This document shows positions 53,710 through 62,969 of a stretch of DNA of 64,000 bases, one piece after another (within the stretch, counting starts at the first letter, position 1; each line of letters opens with the position of its first letter). The notes below the pieces were generated by a model. That model had not been told where the DNA came from. It made no database searches and saw nothing but the letters and a program-made list of their open reading frames with translations. A program made the position numbers and the translations under genes. This stretch comes from Runella salmonicolor (GTDB lineage: Bacteria; Bacteroidota; Bacteroidia; Cytophagales; Spirosomataceae), in assembly GCF_024158025.1 (NCBI RefSeq), contig NZ_JAMZEL010000005.1:1-64000 (forward strand), in the 5' to 3' direction.

Positions 53710-54864
53710 ATGCCCATTGACTTTGCACAAATTCCATCGCCTTGTTTTGTTTTGGAAGAACGTCTTCTACGCCAAAACCTCCAACTTATCCGTCAGGTCA
53801 TGGATGAGGCTGGATGCCAAATTATATTGGCACTGAAAGGCTTTTCTATGTATAGCGCATTCCCCATTGTGGGCGAGTATCTGCCAGGGGCCACCGCAAG
53901 CTCACTCAATGAAATAAAGCTTATCAATGAATATTTAGGCTATCGGGCGCACACCTACATCCCCGCTTATCAGGATGAAGAGTTTGGGGAAGTATTGGAA
54001 CGCAGTAGTCACCTCACTTTCAATTCATTATCTCAGTGGGAGCGGTTTAAACAACGCGTCAACGACTATAATCAAACTCACCCTGAAAAAACTGTTTCGT
54101 GCGGAATCCGAGTGAACCCTCAGTATTCTGAAGTGGAAACCGACATGTACAACCCCTGTGTTCCTGGGTCTCGTTTAGGGGTAACACGCAGTCATTTTGG
54201 AGATACACTGCCCACAGGAATCGAAGGGATTCACTTTCATACACTTTGCGAAAATGGCTCCGACGTACTAGAGCGTACCCTCGAAGCCCTCGAAAGCCGC
54301 TTTGGCGACCTGCTCCACCAAGCCAAGTGGCTCAATATGGGCGGCGGGCATCTTATGACCCGCGAAGGCTACGATATACCCAAACTTATCTCACTCGTAA
54401 AAGCAATAAAGGAAAAATACAATCTGGATGTCATTTTAGAGCCAGGGTCAGCCATTGCGTGGCGAACCGGGTATTTGGTATCGACCGTGTTGGATATGGT
54501 AGAAAGCCAGGGAATCGAGGTTGCCATCTTAAATACTTCTTTTGCCGCCCACATGCCCGACACCCTCGAAATGCCTTACAAACCGCGCATATTGGGTGCC
54601 TATCACGAACCAGTAGCCGATAAACCTACCTACCGACTAGGCGGTATGACCTGCCTCGCAGGCGATTTTATGGGCGACTATTCGTTTGACGAACCTTTAA
54701 AAATCGGAGATACGCTGGTCTTTGATGACATGATTCACTATACAATGGTGAAAACTACCACCTTCAACGGTGTCAATCTTCCTTCCATCGGCATTTGGCA
54801 GGCCAATGAGCGCTTCAAATTGGTAAAGACGTTTGGGTATGAAAGTTTTAAAGATAGACTTTGA
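53710..54864 (+). CDS. nspC: Carboxynorspermidine decarboxylase
   Basis: A 384-residue PLP-dependent decarboxylase of the alanine-racemase fold (fold III). PSPCFVLEE opens the protein; the PLP lysine is in LALKGFSMY (about residue 42). FNSLSQWERF, GIRVNPQYSEVE, CVPGSRLGV, GIHFHTLCENG, NMGGGH and EPGSAIAW follow, then MTCLAGD near the active-site cysteine. This set matches NspC, which decarboxylates carboxyspermidine or carboxynorspermidine in the aspartate-semialdehyde route of polyamine synthesis. Its partner dehydrogenase is not in the window. Start chosen by the promoter box and the MPIDFAQIPSP opening. Confidence 0.93.
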   Translation: MPIDFAQIPSPCFVLEERLLRQNLQLIRQVMDEAGCQIILALKGFSMYSAFPIVGEYLPGATASSLNEIKLINEYLGYRAHTYIPAYQDEEFGEVLERSSHLTFNSLSQWERFKQRVNDYNQTHPEKTVSCGIRVNPQYSEVETDMYNPCVPGSRLGVTRSHFGDTLPTGIEGIHFHTLCENGSDVLERTLEALESRFGDLLHQAKWLNMGGGHLMTREGYDIPKLISLVKAIKEKYNLDVILEPGSAIAWRTGYLVSTVLDMVESQGIEVAILNTSFAAHMPDTLEMPYKPRILGAYHEPVADKPTYRLGGMTCLAGDFMGDYSFDEPLKIGDTLVFDDMIHYTMVKTTTFNGVNLPSIGIWQANERFKLVKTFGYESFKDRL

Positions 54865-54945
54865 TATCGTAAGCAAATTGATAGACAAGGCGGGGTAGTT
54901 TTTAAAAAATTAGCTTTTCGTATATAATATATTAAATTAATCGAG

Positions 54946-54953
54946 TAAATTTG
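54946..54953 (+). promoter_or_regulatory. Bacteroidota -7 promoter box for the Rrf2 gene
   Basis: TAAATTTG matches TAnnTTTG, 47 bp upstream of the Rrf2 ATG at 55001. The preceding 25 bp (TATATAATATATTAAATTAAT) are palindrome-rich and could be an autoregulatory operator. Confidence 0.45.
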
Positions 54954-55000
54954 TTTATGCCTCTCTCTTATAACCTTTTACTCAATAGTGTGCTAGTGCT

Positions 55001-55411
55001 ATGATCTCAAAGAAAGCAAAATATGCCCTTAAAGCACTCAAAGTGCTGACCGAAGAATTCGGAAAAGGTCCCGTTCTCATTTCGCACATTGCGGAACGTG
55101 AAAATATCCCAAAAAAATTCTTGGAAGCTATTCTTTTAGAGCTGCGTAACCACGGGATTCTGTCCAGCCAAAAAGGAAAAGGTGGCGGGTATTTATTACG
55201 CGTGGAACCTGCAAGAGTCAATTTCGCCCAGGTCATCAGGGTAATTGACGGCCCTATTGCGCCAACACCCTGTGTATCGCTTCATTTTTATGTCAAGTGT
55301 GATGACTGCGTCGATGAAGCCACCTGCGCTCTGCGCCCCGTAATGGAGCAAGTGAGAGATGCCAACTTAGGAGTCTACGAAGGCACTACTTTGCAGATTT
55401 TTGTCAAATAG
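55001..55411 (+). CDS. Rrf2-family transcriptional regulator
   Basis: A 136-residue DNA-binding protein. A winged helix-turn-helix spans about 1-75 (KYALKALKVLTEEF, ISHIAERENIPKKFLEAILLELRNHGILSSQKGKGGGYLL). The C-terminal part has four cysteines (C91, C100, C103, C109) in CVSLHFYVKCDDC-VDEATC. Some Rrf2 members (IscR, NsrR, RsrR) hold an Fe-S cluster in this place, so redox or Fe-S sensing is possible. Target genes are unknown. The stop codon is only 2 bp from the stop codon of the convergent uvrA. Confidence 0.92.
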   Translation: MISKKAKYALKALKVLTEEFGKGPVLISHIAERENIPKKFLEAILLELRNHGILSSQKGKGGGYLLRVEPARVNFAQVIRVIDGPIAPTPCVSLHFYVKCDDCVDEATCALRPVMEQVRDANLGVYEGTTLQIFVK

Positions 55412-55413
55412 GC

Positions 55414-58275
55414 CTACATCCTCATTTTTTCTTCCAAAAACACCGCAGTGTAATTGTCCGAAAGCTTCACCATTTCTTCGGGTGTTCCCTCGAAGGTGAC
55501 ATAGCCTCCCGCTTCGCCACCTTCGGGGCCCATATCAATAATCCAATCTGCCGATTTAATCACCTCAACGTTGTGCTCAATCACAATCACGGTATCACCT
55601 TGGTTTACCAACGCATTGAGCGCTTTCAGGAGTTTTTGTATATCATGAAAATGCAGGCCAGTGGTGGGCTCATCAAAAATAAACAAGGAGCGTCCTTGAT
55701 TGGGGTTTGATTTGCTCAAAAAGAAAGCCAGTTTTACGCGCTGCGCCTCCCCTCCCGAAAGCGTGTTGGACGATTGACCTAGTTTTACGTAGCCGAGGCC
55801 CACTTCCTGAAGCGGCAAAAGGCGGTCAGCGAGTTTGGGTTCATCGGCCCTGAAAAAGCTGATGGCTTCATCAATGGTCATATCCAAAATATCGGCAATG
55901 TCAGCCGAGCCTTGGTCGGGACGTTGGTACCGAACATCCAAAATCTCCTGTTTGAATCGTTTTCCGCCGCAGGCTTCGCATTTGAGGTAAATATCGGCCA
56001 TGAACTGCATTTCAATCTTCACTTGCCCTTCTCCTTGGCAGGTTTCACAGCGGCCTCCCTCGATATTAAAAGAAAAATGAGAGGGTTTATAGCCCCGCGC
56101 TTTGGCCAAGGGCACCTCACTCATCATCTGTCTTATGTAATCGTAAGCCTTGATATACGTAACGGGATTGGAGCGCGACGACTTGCCGATGGGGTTTTGG
56201 TCTACCATCTCAAGATTGTCAATGCGGTCCAAACTTCCCGTCAGATTAGTGTACTTTCCTGCTTCTTCGTTGTATTCTCCCTTTTGGCGGGCCAAGGCTG
56301 GAAATAAGATTTTTCGAACAAGCGTCGATTTACCAGAACCTGATACGCCCGTTACTACCGTAAACGTCCCAAGCGGGAACTTTACGTCTACGTCTTTGAG
56401 GTTATTTTCCCGCGCTCCCGTGAGTTCAAGCCAATGGGTTGCCTTTCGGCGAAAAGTAGGTACAGGAATTTTATCTTCACCCCTCAGGAATCGTATGGTA
56501 TGAGAATGAATGCCTTCAATAGGGTTCAGAATATCCTCCCAGCTTCCCTGCCATACCACTTCGCCCCCTAAATTTCCAGCGTCGGGGCCAATGTCAATGA
56601 TTTGGTCAGCGGCGCGCATTACTTCTTCTTCATGCTCTACCACAATCACCGTGTTGCCCATGTCGCGCAGAGATTCCAGCACGCCTACTAGCTTGCGGGT
56701 ATCGCGCGGGTGAAGCCCAATACTCGGCTCGTCCAAAATATACATCGAGCCAACCAGTGCGCTGCCCAGAGACGTGGCCAATTTTATCCGCTGAAATTCT
56801 CCTCCTGAAAGCGAATTTGTCAAACGATTGAGCGTTAAGTAGCCCAATCCGACGCGTTCCATGTATTCCAAACGGTTTTCTATTTCAATTAAAATACGTT
56901 TGGCAATGCTAAATTGATAATCAGGCAACGAAAGGTTCTTAAAAAACTGCAACACCTCACTAATGGGCAACAACACCAAATCAGTAATGGAAACACCACC
57001 CATCTTTACATACCCCGCATCTTTGCGCAAGCGCGAACCACGGCACTCTGGACAAGTAGTACGACCACGGTAGCGGGATAGCATGACGCGGTATTGGACC
57101 TTGTGGGTTTGCGATTCGAGGTGTTCAAAAAATGCGGTTAGCCCTTCAAAATACGTATTTCCCGTCCAGAGGATGTCTTTTTGCTCTTGGGTCAGGTCTT
57201 TATAGGCCCGGTGAATAGGAAAATCAAAACGAATACCGTGGCGCAGAAGAGGCGCTAGCCACTCGGCCATTTTTTCGGTTCGCCAAGGGGCAATTGCTCC
57301 TTCAAATACCGAGAGGTTTTTGTCGGGAATAATCAAATCAGGGTCCAACCCCAACACTTTTCCAAAACCTTCGCAACGTTTGCAGGCCCCATAAGGGTTA
57401 TTGAAACTAAAAAGATTGACCGTAGGCTCTTCAAACTTCATTCCGTCGAGTTCAAACTTATCCGAAAACGCCCGGCGCTCCCCTCCTATCACGTCGACAA
57501 TACACAGGCCTTCTCCCTCGAAAAAAGCCGTTTGTACCGAATCTGACAACCGAAACTGCGTATCTTCATCGTCGTGTTTGACCGAAGCCCGGTCGATAAG
57601 AATAAAAAAATCAGCGGCAGAAAACGCGGCATACTCCTTAGTTTCTATCAATTCCTCAATAGATTTCGTTTCCTGATTGACAACGACCCTTGTGTATCCC
57701 TTCGAGAGTAAAATACTTAATTCTTGGGCTAGGCTTCTCTCTTCCTTCACAATCAAGGGTGCCAACACCATCACACGCGTACCTTCTTCGTGGTGCAGCA
57801 TAAAATCAACCACGTCGGTCACGGTATCTTTTCGTACGGGCAAGCCCGAAATGGGCGAATAAGTAACCCCCACCCGCGCAAAAAGCAGCTTAAGATAATC
57901 ATAAATCTCGGTGGTAGTACCTACGGTAGAGCGCGGGTTTCGGGTATTGACCTTTTGCTCAATAGCCACCGCTGGCGACACGCCCTTGATATAATCTACT
58001 TCGGGTTTTTCCATTCGCCCCAAAAACTGACGCGCATAGCTACTCAAACTTTCGACGTACATGCGCTGCCCTTCGGCAAAAAGCGTATCAAAAGCCAATG
58101 ACGACTTTCCACTCCCCGATACCCCGGTGACCACAATCAATTTATTGCGGGGAATAGCAACATCAATGTTTTTAAGGTTGTTGACGCGAGCGCCTTTAAT
58201 GATAATGTATTGCTTCGGATTGAGGGTTTCGAAGTCTATTTCGGAAGTATTTTGTTGGTTTTCGGCTACGTTCAT
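55414..58275 (-). CDS. uvrA: Excinuclease ABC subunit A
   Basis: A 953-residue DNA damage-recognition ATPase of nucleotide excision repair. Both ABC modules are present: Walker A GVSGSGKSS near residue 52 and again at TGVSGSGKST near 650; ABC signatures NSLSGGEFQRIKLA and NTLSGGEAQRVKLA; Walker B ILDEPSIGLH and IFDEPTTGLH. The zinc-finger cysteines CKRC, CPEC, CETC and CEAC are intact. A GTG at 58296 would give seven more residues, but it lies inside the promoter box (58296-58303), so the ATG at 58275 is the start. Confidence 0.96.
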   Translation of the reverse strand: MNVAENQQNTSEIDFETLNPKQYIIIKGARVNNLKNIDVAIPRNKLIVVTGVSGSGKSSLAFDTLFAEGQRMYVESLSSYARQFLGRMEKPEVDYIKGVSPAVAIEQKVNTRNPRSTVGTTTEIYDYLKLLFARVGVTYSPISGLPVRKDTVTDVVDFMLHHEEGTRVMVLAPLIVKEERSLAQELSILLSKGYTRVVVNQETKSIEELIETKEYAAFSAADFFILIDRASVKHDDEDTQFRLSDSVQTAFFEGEGLCIVDVIGGERRAFSDKFELDGMKFEEPTVNLFSFNNPYGACKRCEGFGKVLGLDPDLIIPDKNLSVFEGAIAPWRTEKMAEWLAPLLRHGIRFDFPIHRAYKDLTQEQKDILWTGNTYFEGLTAFFEHLESQTHKVQYRVMLSRYRGRTTCPECRGSRLRKDAGYVKMGGVSITDLVLLPISEVLQFFKNLSLPDYQFSIAKRILIEIENRLEYMERVGLGYLTLNRLTNSLSGGEFQRIKLATSLGSALVGSMYILDEPSIGLHPRDTRKLVGVLESLRDMGNTVIVVEHEEEVMRAADQIIDIGPDAGNLGGEVVWQGSWEDILNPIEGIHSHTIRFLRGEDKIPVPTFRRKATHWLELTGARENNLKDVDVKFPLGTFTVVTGVSGSGKSTLVRKILFPALARQKGEYNEEAGKYTNLTGSLDRIDNLEMVDQNPIGKSSRSNPVTYIKAYDYIRQMMSEVPLAKARGYKPSHFSFNIEGGRCETCQGEGQVKIEMQFMADIYLKCEACGGKRFKQEILDVRYQRPDQGSADIADILDMTIDEAISFFRADEPKLADRLLPLQEVGLGYVKLGQSSNTLSGGEAQRVKLAFFLSKSNPNQGRSLFIFDEPTTGLHFHDIQKLLKALNALVNQGDTVIVIEHNVEVIKSADWIIDMGPEGGEAGGYVTFEGTPEEMVKLSDNYTAVFLEEKMRM

Positions 58276-58295
58276 GCGGCTGATTGCTAAAGGCA

Positions 58296-58303
58296 CAAAG
58301 TTA
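58296..58303 (-). promoter_or_regulatory. Bacteroidota -7 promoter box for uvrA
   Basis: Minus-strand TAACTTTG matches TAnnTTTG; the GTTAG 19 bp further upstream is a weak -33 partner. It puts the transcription start near 58289, giving a 14-nt leader. Confidence 0.6.
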
Positions 58304-58572
58304 GGGAATGCCCCTTCATTTACTAACCGTAGTTTTTAAAAAATGGTTTGTTTTTGGTCGAAAACTGTTGGCTCCCATTGCTTTAAAACACAGGTATTTC
58401 TCCCCACATTTAAACAGTCAAAACAATCGCTTTCTACGCTCATCGCTTTGGGTAGAAAATCCGCTTGAAATGCTTGATAGGTTGTATTTCCATCTGGCTG
58501 CTATTCACAATCGGTTGCTGTTTTCCAAAATTGATTCTTCCTGTATTTCACCGTTAAAAATAATTCAAATCA

Positions 58573-59892
58573 ATGAACCGCAGAAAATTCTTAGAACAGA
58601 CCACACAGCTTTCGGTGGCAGCGGGCGCCTTTGTACAAAGTATTGAAACCCGTGCCACGAACCATGTGCGTAAGTCGGCCAATGAAAAAATCGTTATTGG
58701 TGTCATTGGTTGCAATAATATGGGTAACGGAATCATGAATCACGCCCTCAACCAACCGAATGTGGAGTGCGCGGCAATTTGTGATATTGATACCAACATT
58801 GGCAACAAACGCGCCGATGAAGTAATGCGTAAGCAGGGAAAACGACCCCAACTGTACGGGGATTTTAGGAAATTATTGGAAAACAAAGACATCGACGCGG
58901 TCATTATCGCTACGCCCGACCATTGGCATTGCCTCCCCATGGTTGAAGCCTGTCGGGCGGGCAAAGATGTGTACGTAGAAAAACCACTGGCCAATTCAAT
59001 CGGCGAATGTAACGTGATGGTAAAAGCAGCGCGGCGCTACAATCGTGTAGTACAAGTCGGGCAACAACAACGTAGCGGAGAGCATTGGCAAAGTGCGATG
59101 CAATTTATCCATTCAGGGGGCATCGGCACGCTGCGGAAAGTACACAGTTGGGCCAATTTTAACTATGCAATCGGCTCTCGAATCGTGCCCGACGAACCAG
59201 TCCCCGCCCATATTGATTTCAATCAATGGCTAGGCCCTGCACCCCTGCGTACCTACAACCGAACCCGACACCACGGTTCGTGGCGTTTTTTTTGGGATTA
59301 CGGCGGTGGCCTCATGACCGATTGGGGCGCTCACCTGTTGGACATTGCGCTGTGGGCCAAAAACATCAAAACGCCGCCGCTGTCGGTCGCTGCTTCGGGC
59401 GGCAATTTTTATTCGCCCGACTTTGCCCACGAAGCGTTTGATACCTTGAGTGTAATGTACCAACTTCCCGATTATACCATTTCGTGGGAACAAACCGCTG
59501 GCACCCAAAACGGCCCTTATGGGCGCTCTTATGGGCTGGCTTTTATCGGCAATGACGCCACGCTCGTGATAGACCGGGGCGGTTGGGAGCTGTTTCCAGA
59601 AATTGACAAAGGCGGGTATAAAGTGCCCGCAATTCCCAAACGAAGCGGCAAAGAAACGCACGAAGAGCATGTAAAAAACTGGCTAGAATGCATCAGAACC
59701 CGCAAAGAAACGAATTGCCCCATCGAAAACGGCCGATTGGTTGCCTTGTATGCTCACGCAGGCAACATCGCATTGCGCACCAATTCGCGCCTGGAATGGA
59801 ATGAAGCGGCGCAATCGTTCGGCAAAAATAAAGCCGCCAATGCCCTCATTACCCCCACTTACCGTGCCCCTTGGGAATTTCCCCAAATATAA
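58573..59892 (+). CDS. Tat-exported Gfo/Idh/MocA-family oxidoreductase
   Basis: A 439-residue NAD(P)-dependent sugar oxidoreductase with a twin-arginine signal (MNRRKFLEQ). The Rossmann motif GVIGCNNMGNG is at 43-53, the TPDHWHCLPM loop near 114-123 and the EKP catalytic motif at 136-138. Typical secreted family features such as DYGGGLMTDWGAHLLDIALWA are present. Exported members bind their cofactor in the cytoplasm before Tat transport; the substrates are usually sugars or sugar derivatives. The neighbouring NHL gene is Tat-exported too, so they may act together (inference). Confidence 0.9.
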   Translation: MNRRKFLEQTTQLSVAAGAFVQSIETRATNHVRKSANEKIVIGVIGCNNMGNGIMNHALNQPNVECAAICDIDTNIGNKRADEVMRKQGKRPQLYGDFRKLLENKDIDAVIIATPDHWHCLPMVEACRAGKDVYVEKPLANSIGECNVMVKAARRYNRVVQVGQQQRSGEHWQSAMQFIHSGGIGTLRKVHSWANFNYAIGSRIVPDEPVPAHIDFNQWLGPAPLRTYNRTRHHGSWRFFWDYGGGLMTDWGAHLLDIALWAKNIKTPPLSVAASGGNFYSPDFAHEAFDTLSVMYQLPDYTISWEQTAGTQNGPYGRSYGLAFIGNDATLVIDRGGWELFPEIDKGGYKVPAIPKRSGKETHEEHVKNWLECIRTRKETNCPIENGRLVALYAHAGNIALRTNSRLEWNEAAQSFGKNKAANALITPTYRAPWEFPQI

Positions 59893-59987
59893 ACTGTGTT
59901 TCAATCTGTTCATTACAAAGCATATATCCATAAAGAAGTAAAAAAAGCAGCCTCTGCCCTTTTTGCTAAAAAAGCACATTCTAAACC

Positions 59988-61049
59988 ATGAACCTTTCCA
60001 CTTCCCGTCGCGATTTTGTCAAAACCGCCGCTACCACGTTGCTGGCCCCTTCTATTATCACTTCGGTGAACGCCCAACCGGCCGACGGCATCATCGGCCA
60101 CGGGTCACACCGCTATAAAATCAATGCCGATTGGGGTAAATTAGACTCCTCAAAATTTCCCGTCAAAAACTGCCATGAAATGGTCATGGACAGCAAAGGA
60201 CGGCTTATTATGGTCACGGATGAAACCAAAAACAACATTTTGGTGTACGACCGTTCTGGCAAACTGCTAGACAGCTGGGGGCATGAATACCCTGGCGGAC
60301 ACGGCCTTACGCTCTGGAATGCCAACGGCGAAGAGTTTCTGTTTATCTGTGACCCCAACTCCAACCGCGTTACCAAAACCGACATCAACGGAAAAGTAAT
60401 TTTCACCATTGAGCACCCGTCCAAAGTTGGCGCTTACAAACCCGAAGAAAAATTCCTGCCTACCGAAACTACGGTTGGGCCCAACGGGGACATTTATGTA
60501 GCCGACGGGTATGGTTCACAGTGGATTTTACAATATAGCTCTAAGGGCGAATTTATCCGTAAATTCGGTGGCCCCGGCGACGGCGACGACCAATTTGCCA
60601 CCGCCCATGGTATCACGGTAGATTACCGAAATAAAGCAAACCCCACGTTGCTCATCACCTCACGGGTGCATAATTCGTTCAAACGTTTCACATTGGACGG
60701 CAAATATTTATCGACCATTTTCCTCCCCGGCGCGTTCGTTTGTCGCCCCGTGATTCACGGAGACCATTTGTTTGCGGGCGTTTGCTGGTCGCGTTTGCGC
60801 TACATGAACCAAACCAACAACTCGGGTTTCGTCACGATTTTGGACAAAAACGACAAAGTAGTTTCAAACCCGGGCGGCACCAAACCCGAATACCGCGACG
60901 GAAAACTTCAGATGATGGTTCAGGATGCGGCGGCAGTAGGTGGCATATTGATGCACTGCCATGATGTATGCGTAGACAATGACGAGAACATCTACATTTG
61001 CCAATGGAACGCCAAACAAACGTATCCCGTCAAATTGTCGAGAGTATAA
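59988..61049 (+). CDS. Tat-exported NHL-repeat six-bladed propeller protein
   Basis: A 353-residue protein with a twin-arginine signal (SRRDFVKTAATTLLAPS, cut near VNAQ, residue 33). Repeats of the NHL type follow: MVMDSKGRLIMVTDE, NNILVYDRSGKLLDSWG, HGLTLWNANGEEFLFICDPNSNRVTKTDING, ETTVGPNGDIYVADGYGSQWILQYSSKGEFIRKFGG, and HGITVDYRNKANPTLLITSR. This is a peptidylglycine-lyase-like propeller shape, but the metal-ligand set cannot be confirmed. It lies 95 bp after the Gfo/Idh/MocA gene in the same direction and ends at a good terminator. Confidence 0.85.
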   Translation: MNLSTSRRDFVKTAATTLLAPSIITSVNAQPADGIIGHGSHRYKINADWGKLDSSKFPVKNCHEMVMDSKGRLIMVTDETKNNILVYDRSGKLLDSWGHEYPGGHGLTLWNANGEEFLFICDPNSNRVTKTDINGKVIFTIEHPSKVGAYKPEEKFLPTETTVGPNGDIYVADGYGSQWILQYSSKGEFIRKFGGPGDGDDQFATAHGITVDYRNKANPTLLITSRVHNSFKRFTLDGKYLSTIFLPGAFVCRPVIHGDHLFAGVCWSRLRYMNQTNNSGFVTILDKNDKVVSNPGGTKPEYRDGKLQMMVQDAAAVGGILMHCHDVCVDNDENIYICQWNAKQTYPVKLSRV

Positions 61050-61070
61050 TTTTGGTTTTATAATTAAAAT

Positions 61071-61114
61071 AACAGAAAATGGGCCGTGGATAATTCTGCG
61101 GTCCATTTTCTGTT
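61071..61114 (+). terminator. Terminator after the NHL gene
   Basis: A long stem (AACAGAAAATGG against CCATTTTCTGTT, with an extra CCG/CGG pair after a bulge) at 61071-61082 and 61103-61114. The transcript would end within or just after the TTTTCTGTTT arm. Confidence 0.75.
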
Positions 61115-61234
61115 TAGAAAGGAAATGTGGCAATATTGGGGAAATAGTTCTACACCAAGAAGGGTTAGCATGATATTTTTAAGTTAATTTTCGGGAATTT
61201 TTATTCTCACCGAACGTACAAAAAACTACATGCT

Positions 61235-61987
61235 ATGAAATTTTTGCTTACCGCATTTTTGATGGGTCTTTCTCTTATCTTACAAGCCCAATGCCGTCCT
61301 GCTACCGCTGCTGAAAATGCCGCCTACGAACGGGTAGTCAAAGAACTCCAACGCCAATTTACCAACGTCACTCCCAACGGAAGCTGGCGGGTTTTTGACG
61401 AAAAACATTCAATAGGCAACTTGGAAGTAACCTCAGAATGGGGCGGGTTTACCCACCTCTGCACCGACCGTTATGACCTCATCATGGAAAACAGCGAGCT
61501 GGCCGTGGTTCGGAAAGCCGAACTGGATACCGTCAAAGCCGCGCCCACCGTACCTACTTCTCTATACGTACACCGCGATACGATGTACAAAGAAAATCCA
61601 AATGCAATTGTGCAACGCGCCAGAGATACCTACTCGGTGAGTGTTGAAATGAACCTTGGCAACTATCGCCTACAACACCTCGAAAGTGCCCGAATTGTCG
61701 AGAATACCCAAGCCATTTCCGTACCCAACAGTCCCGTAGCGCTTGAAGTACGTCTCAAGCCCGATTTACAGGGGGCAATCGGCCGTCAGGAAACCGTCAT
61801 TTTATTGGGTGGATGGAATCCCCAACTCATCAAAAATGGACAGGATACGCGCTATCAACCCAAGTTTAAGAAAGGTGGTAAACTAGTGGAAAATATCGTA
61901 GTCACAATTACGGCACCCGTCGACATCGCTCGTCAGATAGTTGCAAAAATCGACTGGAAAGCGATTGATGGGGTTTTGTTGAAATAA
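61235..61987 (+). CDS. Secreted protein of unknown function
   Basis: A 250-residue exported protein with a signal peptide ending near LILQAQC (residue 20). A short helical stretch (VVKELQRQF) is followed by mixed alpha/beta sequence with WGGFTHLCTDRYDL and a later ILLGGWNP. It ends in IDWKAIDGVLLK. I cannot assign a family; no lipobox or catalytic motif is evident. The gene has 185 bp of non-coding DNA before it and its stop codon is one base from the convergent KAS III gene. Confidence 0.7.
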   Translation: MKFLLTAFLMGLSLILQAQCRPATAAENAAYERVVKELQRQFTNVTPNGSWRVFDEKHSIGNLEVTSEWGGFTHLCTDRYDLIMENSELAVVRKAELDTVKAAPTVPTSLYVHRDTMYKENPNAIVQRARDTYSVSVEMNLGNYRLQHLESARIVENTQAISVPNSPVALEVRLKPDLQGAIGRQETVILLGGWNPQLIKNGQDTRYQPKFKKGGKLVENIVVTITAPVDIARQIVAKIDWKAIDGVLLK

Positions 61988-61988
61988 C

Positions 61989-62969
61989 TCAAAACCGAAT
62001 CGTCAAAGCACCCAGCGATAGCCCCGCCGCACTGCCGATAAGCAGGATTTTATGGTCCGACAAATCCTTTTTTTGTTGGACCAAATCGCACAACCCTAAA
62101 GGAATAGAAGCCGAAATACAGTTGCCATAATGGGCCAATGTATTAATTAAACAGTGCTCGTTTAGGTAGTATTGTTTGGCAAAAATCTCATTTCCAAACC
62201 GACTGGTTTGGTGCGGAATAACGTAATCGTATTCTGTCAAGGCCAGCCCCGAAAGCTGCTCATATTGGGATAGAAACGGCTTCAATTCTTGCAAAGTGAG
62301 CGAAATAAGGCGTTTCCCATCCATTCTGAAATAAAATGATTCTTCAGGTGTATCGGCCGCCATACCACGATTTACGCTTCCGCCCGTGGGTATCCAAGCC
62401 AAATCGGCGCCTTCGGGATTGTTGATAAAATAGGGAAAAACGGGCTCATAACCCTCGTCACTTTTGCTCAAAATAACCGCCACCGCAGCATCGCCCAATA
62501 ATCCATACGTTTTGGGGTCTTGGGGATTCAGCGCGCGCGAAGCCAACTCAGCAGATACGATGGCAATGGTGCGCACGGCGTTGCGTTGGAAATACAAATG
62601 CGCAATATCGAGTGCATTCAAAAAACTCAGGCAGGTGGAATCCACGTCAAAACAAGGAAATTTAGCCGTTGTCCCCAACGCTTTTTTGATACGCCCTGCA
62701 TTGTGCGGAATGGGGTAATCGTAGGAGGCCCCCGCGTAAATCAACAAATCTAGGGTATCGACCGACAGGCTAGCAGCAGTCAGGGCCTTCTGTAAGGCCG
62801 TAGCCGCCATCGAAGCCACGGTTTCGTCGGTTGCTGCCCAATGCCTCGTTTTTACGCCCGCATTTTTTTCAATCCAGCCCGCAGAAAGACCCAGTTTCTC
62901 CTCCAATTGCGCACTTTCAATGGCAACTCCAGGCAGGTATTTCTCAATGGCTTGAATCTGAATTTTCAT
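61989..62969 (-). CDS. Beta-ketoacyl-ACP synthase III-like (KAS III) enzyme
   Basis: A 326-residue thiolase-fold condensing enzyme with the full KAS III triad: Cys113 (VDSTCLSFL), His253 (IPHQTS) and Asn283 (HYGNCISASIP). The substrate-binding loop with YGLLGDAAVAVIL is present. Beyond FabH itself, family members start fatty-acid-like and secondary-metabolite chains. Here it overlaps an adenylate-forming enzyme, so it more likely elongates an activated acid than runs housekeeping fatty acid synthesis. The ATG overlaps the upstream stop codon as ATGA. Confidence 0.9.
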   Translation of the reverse strand: MKIQIQAIEKYLPGVAIESAQLEEKLGLSAGWIEKNAGVKTRHWAATDETVASMAATALQKALTAASLSVDTLDLLIYAGASYDYPIPHNAGRIKKALGTTAKFPCFDVDSTCLSFLNALDIAHLYFQRNAVRTIAIVSAELASRALNPQDPKTYGLLGDAAVAVILSKSDEGYEPVFPYFINNPEGADLAWIPTGGSVNRGMAADTPEESFYFRMDGKRLISLTLQELKPFLSQYEQLSGLALTEYDYVIPHQTSRFGNEIFAKQYYLNEHCLINTLAHYGNCISASIPLGLCDLVQQKKDLSDHKILLIGSAAGLSLGALTIRF

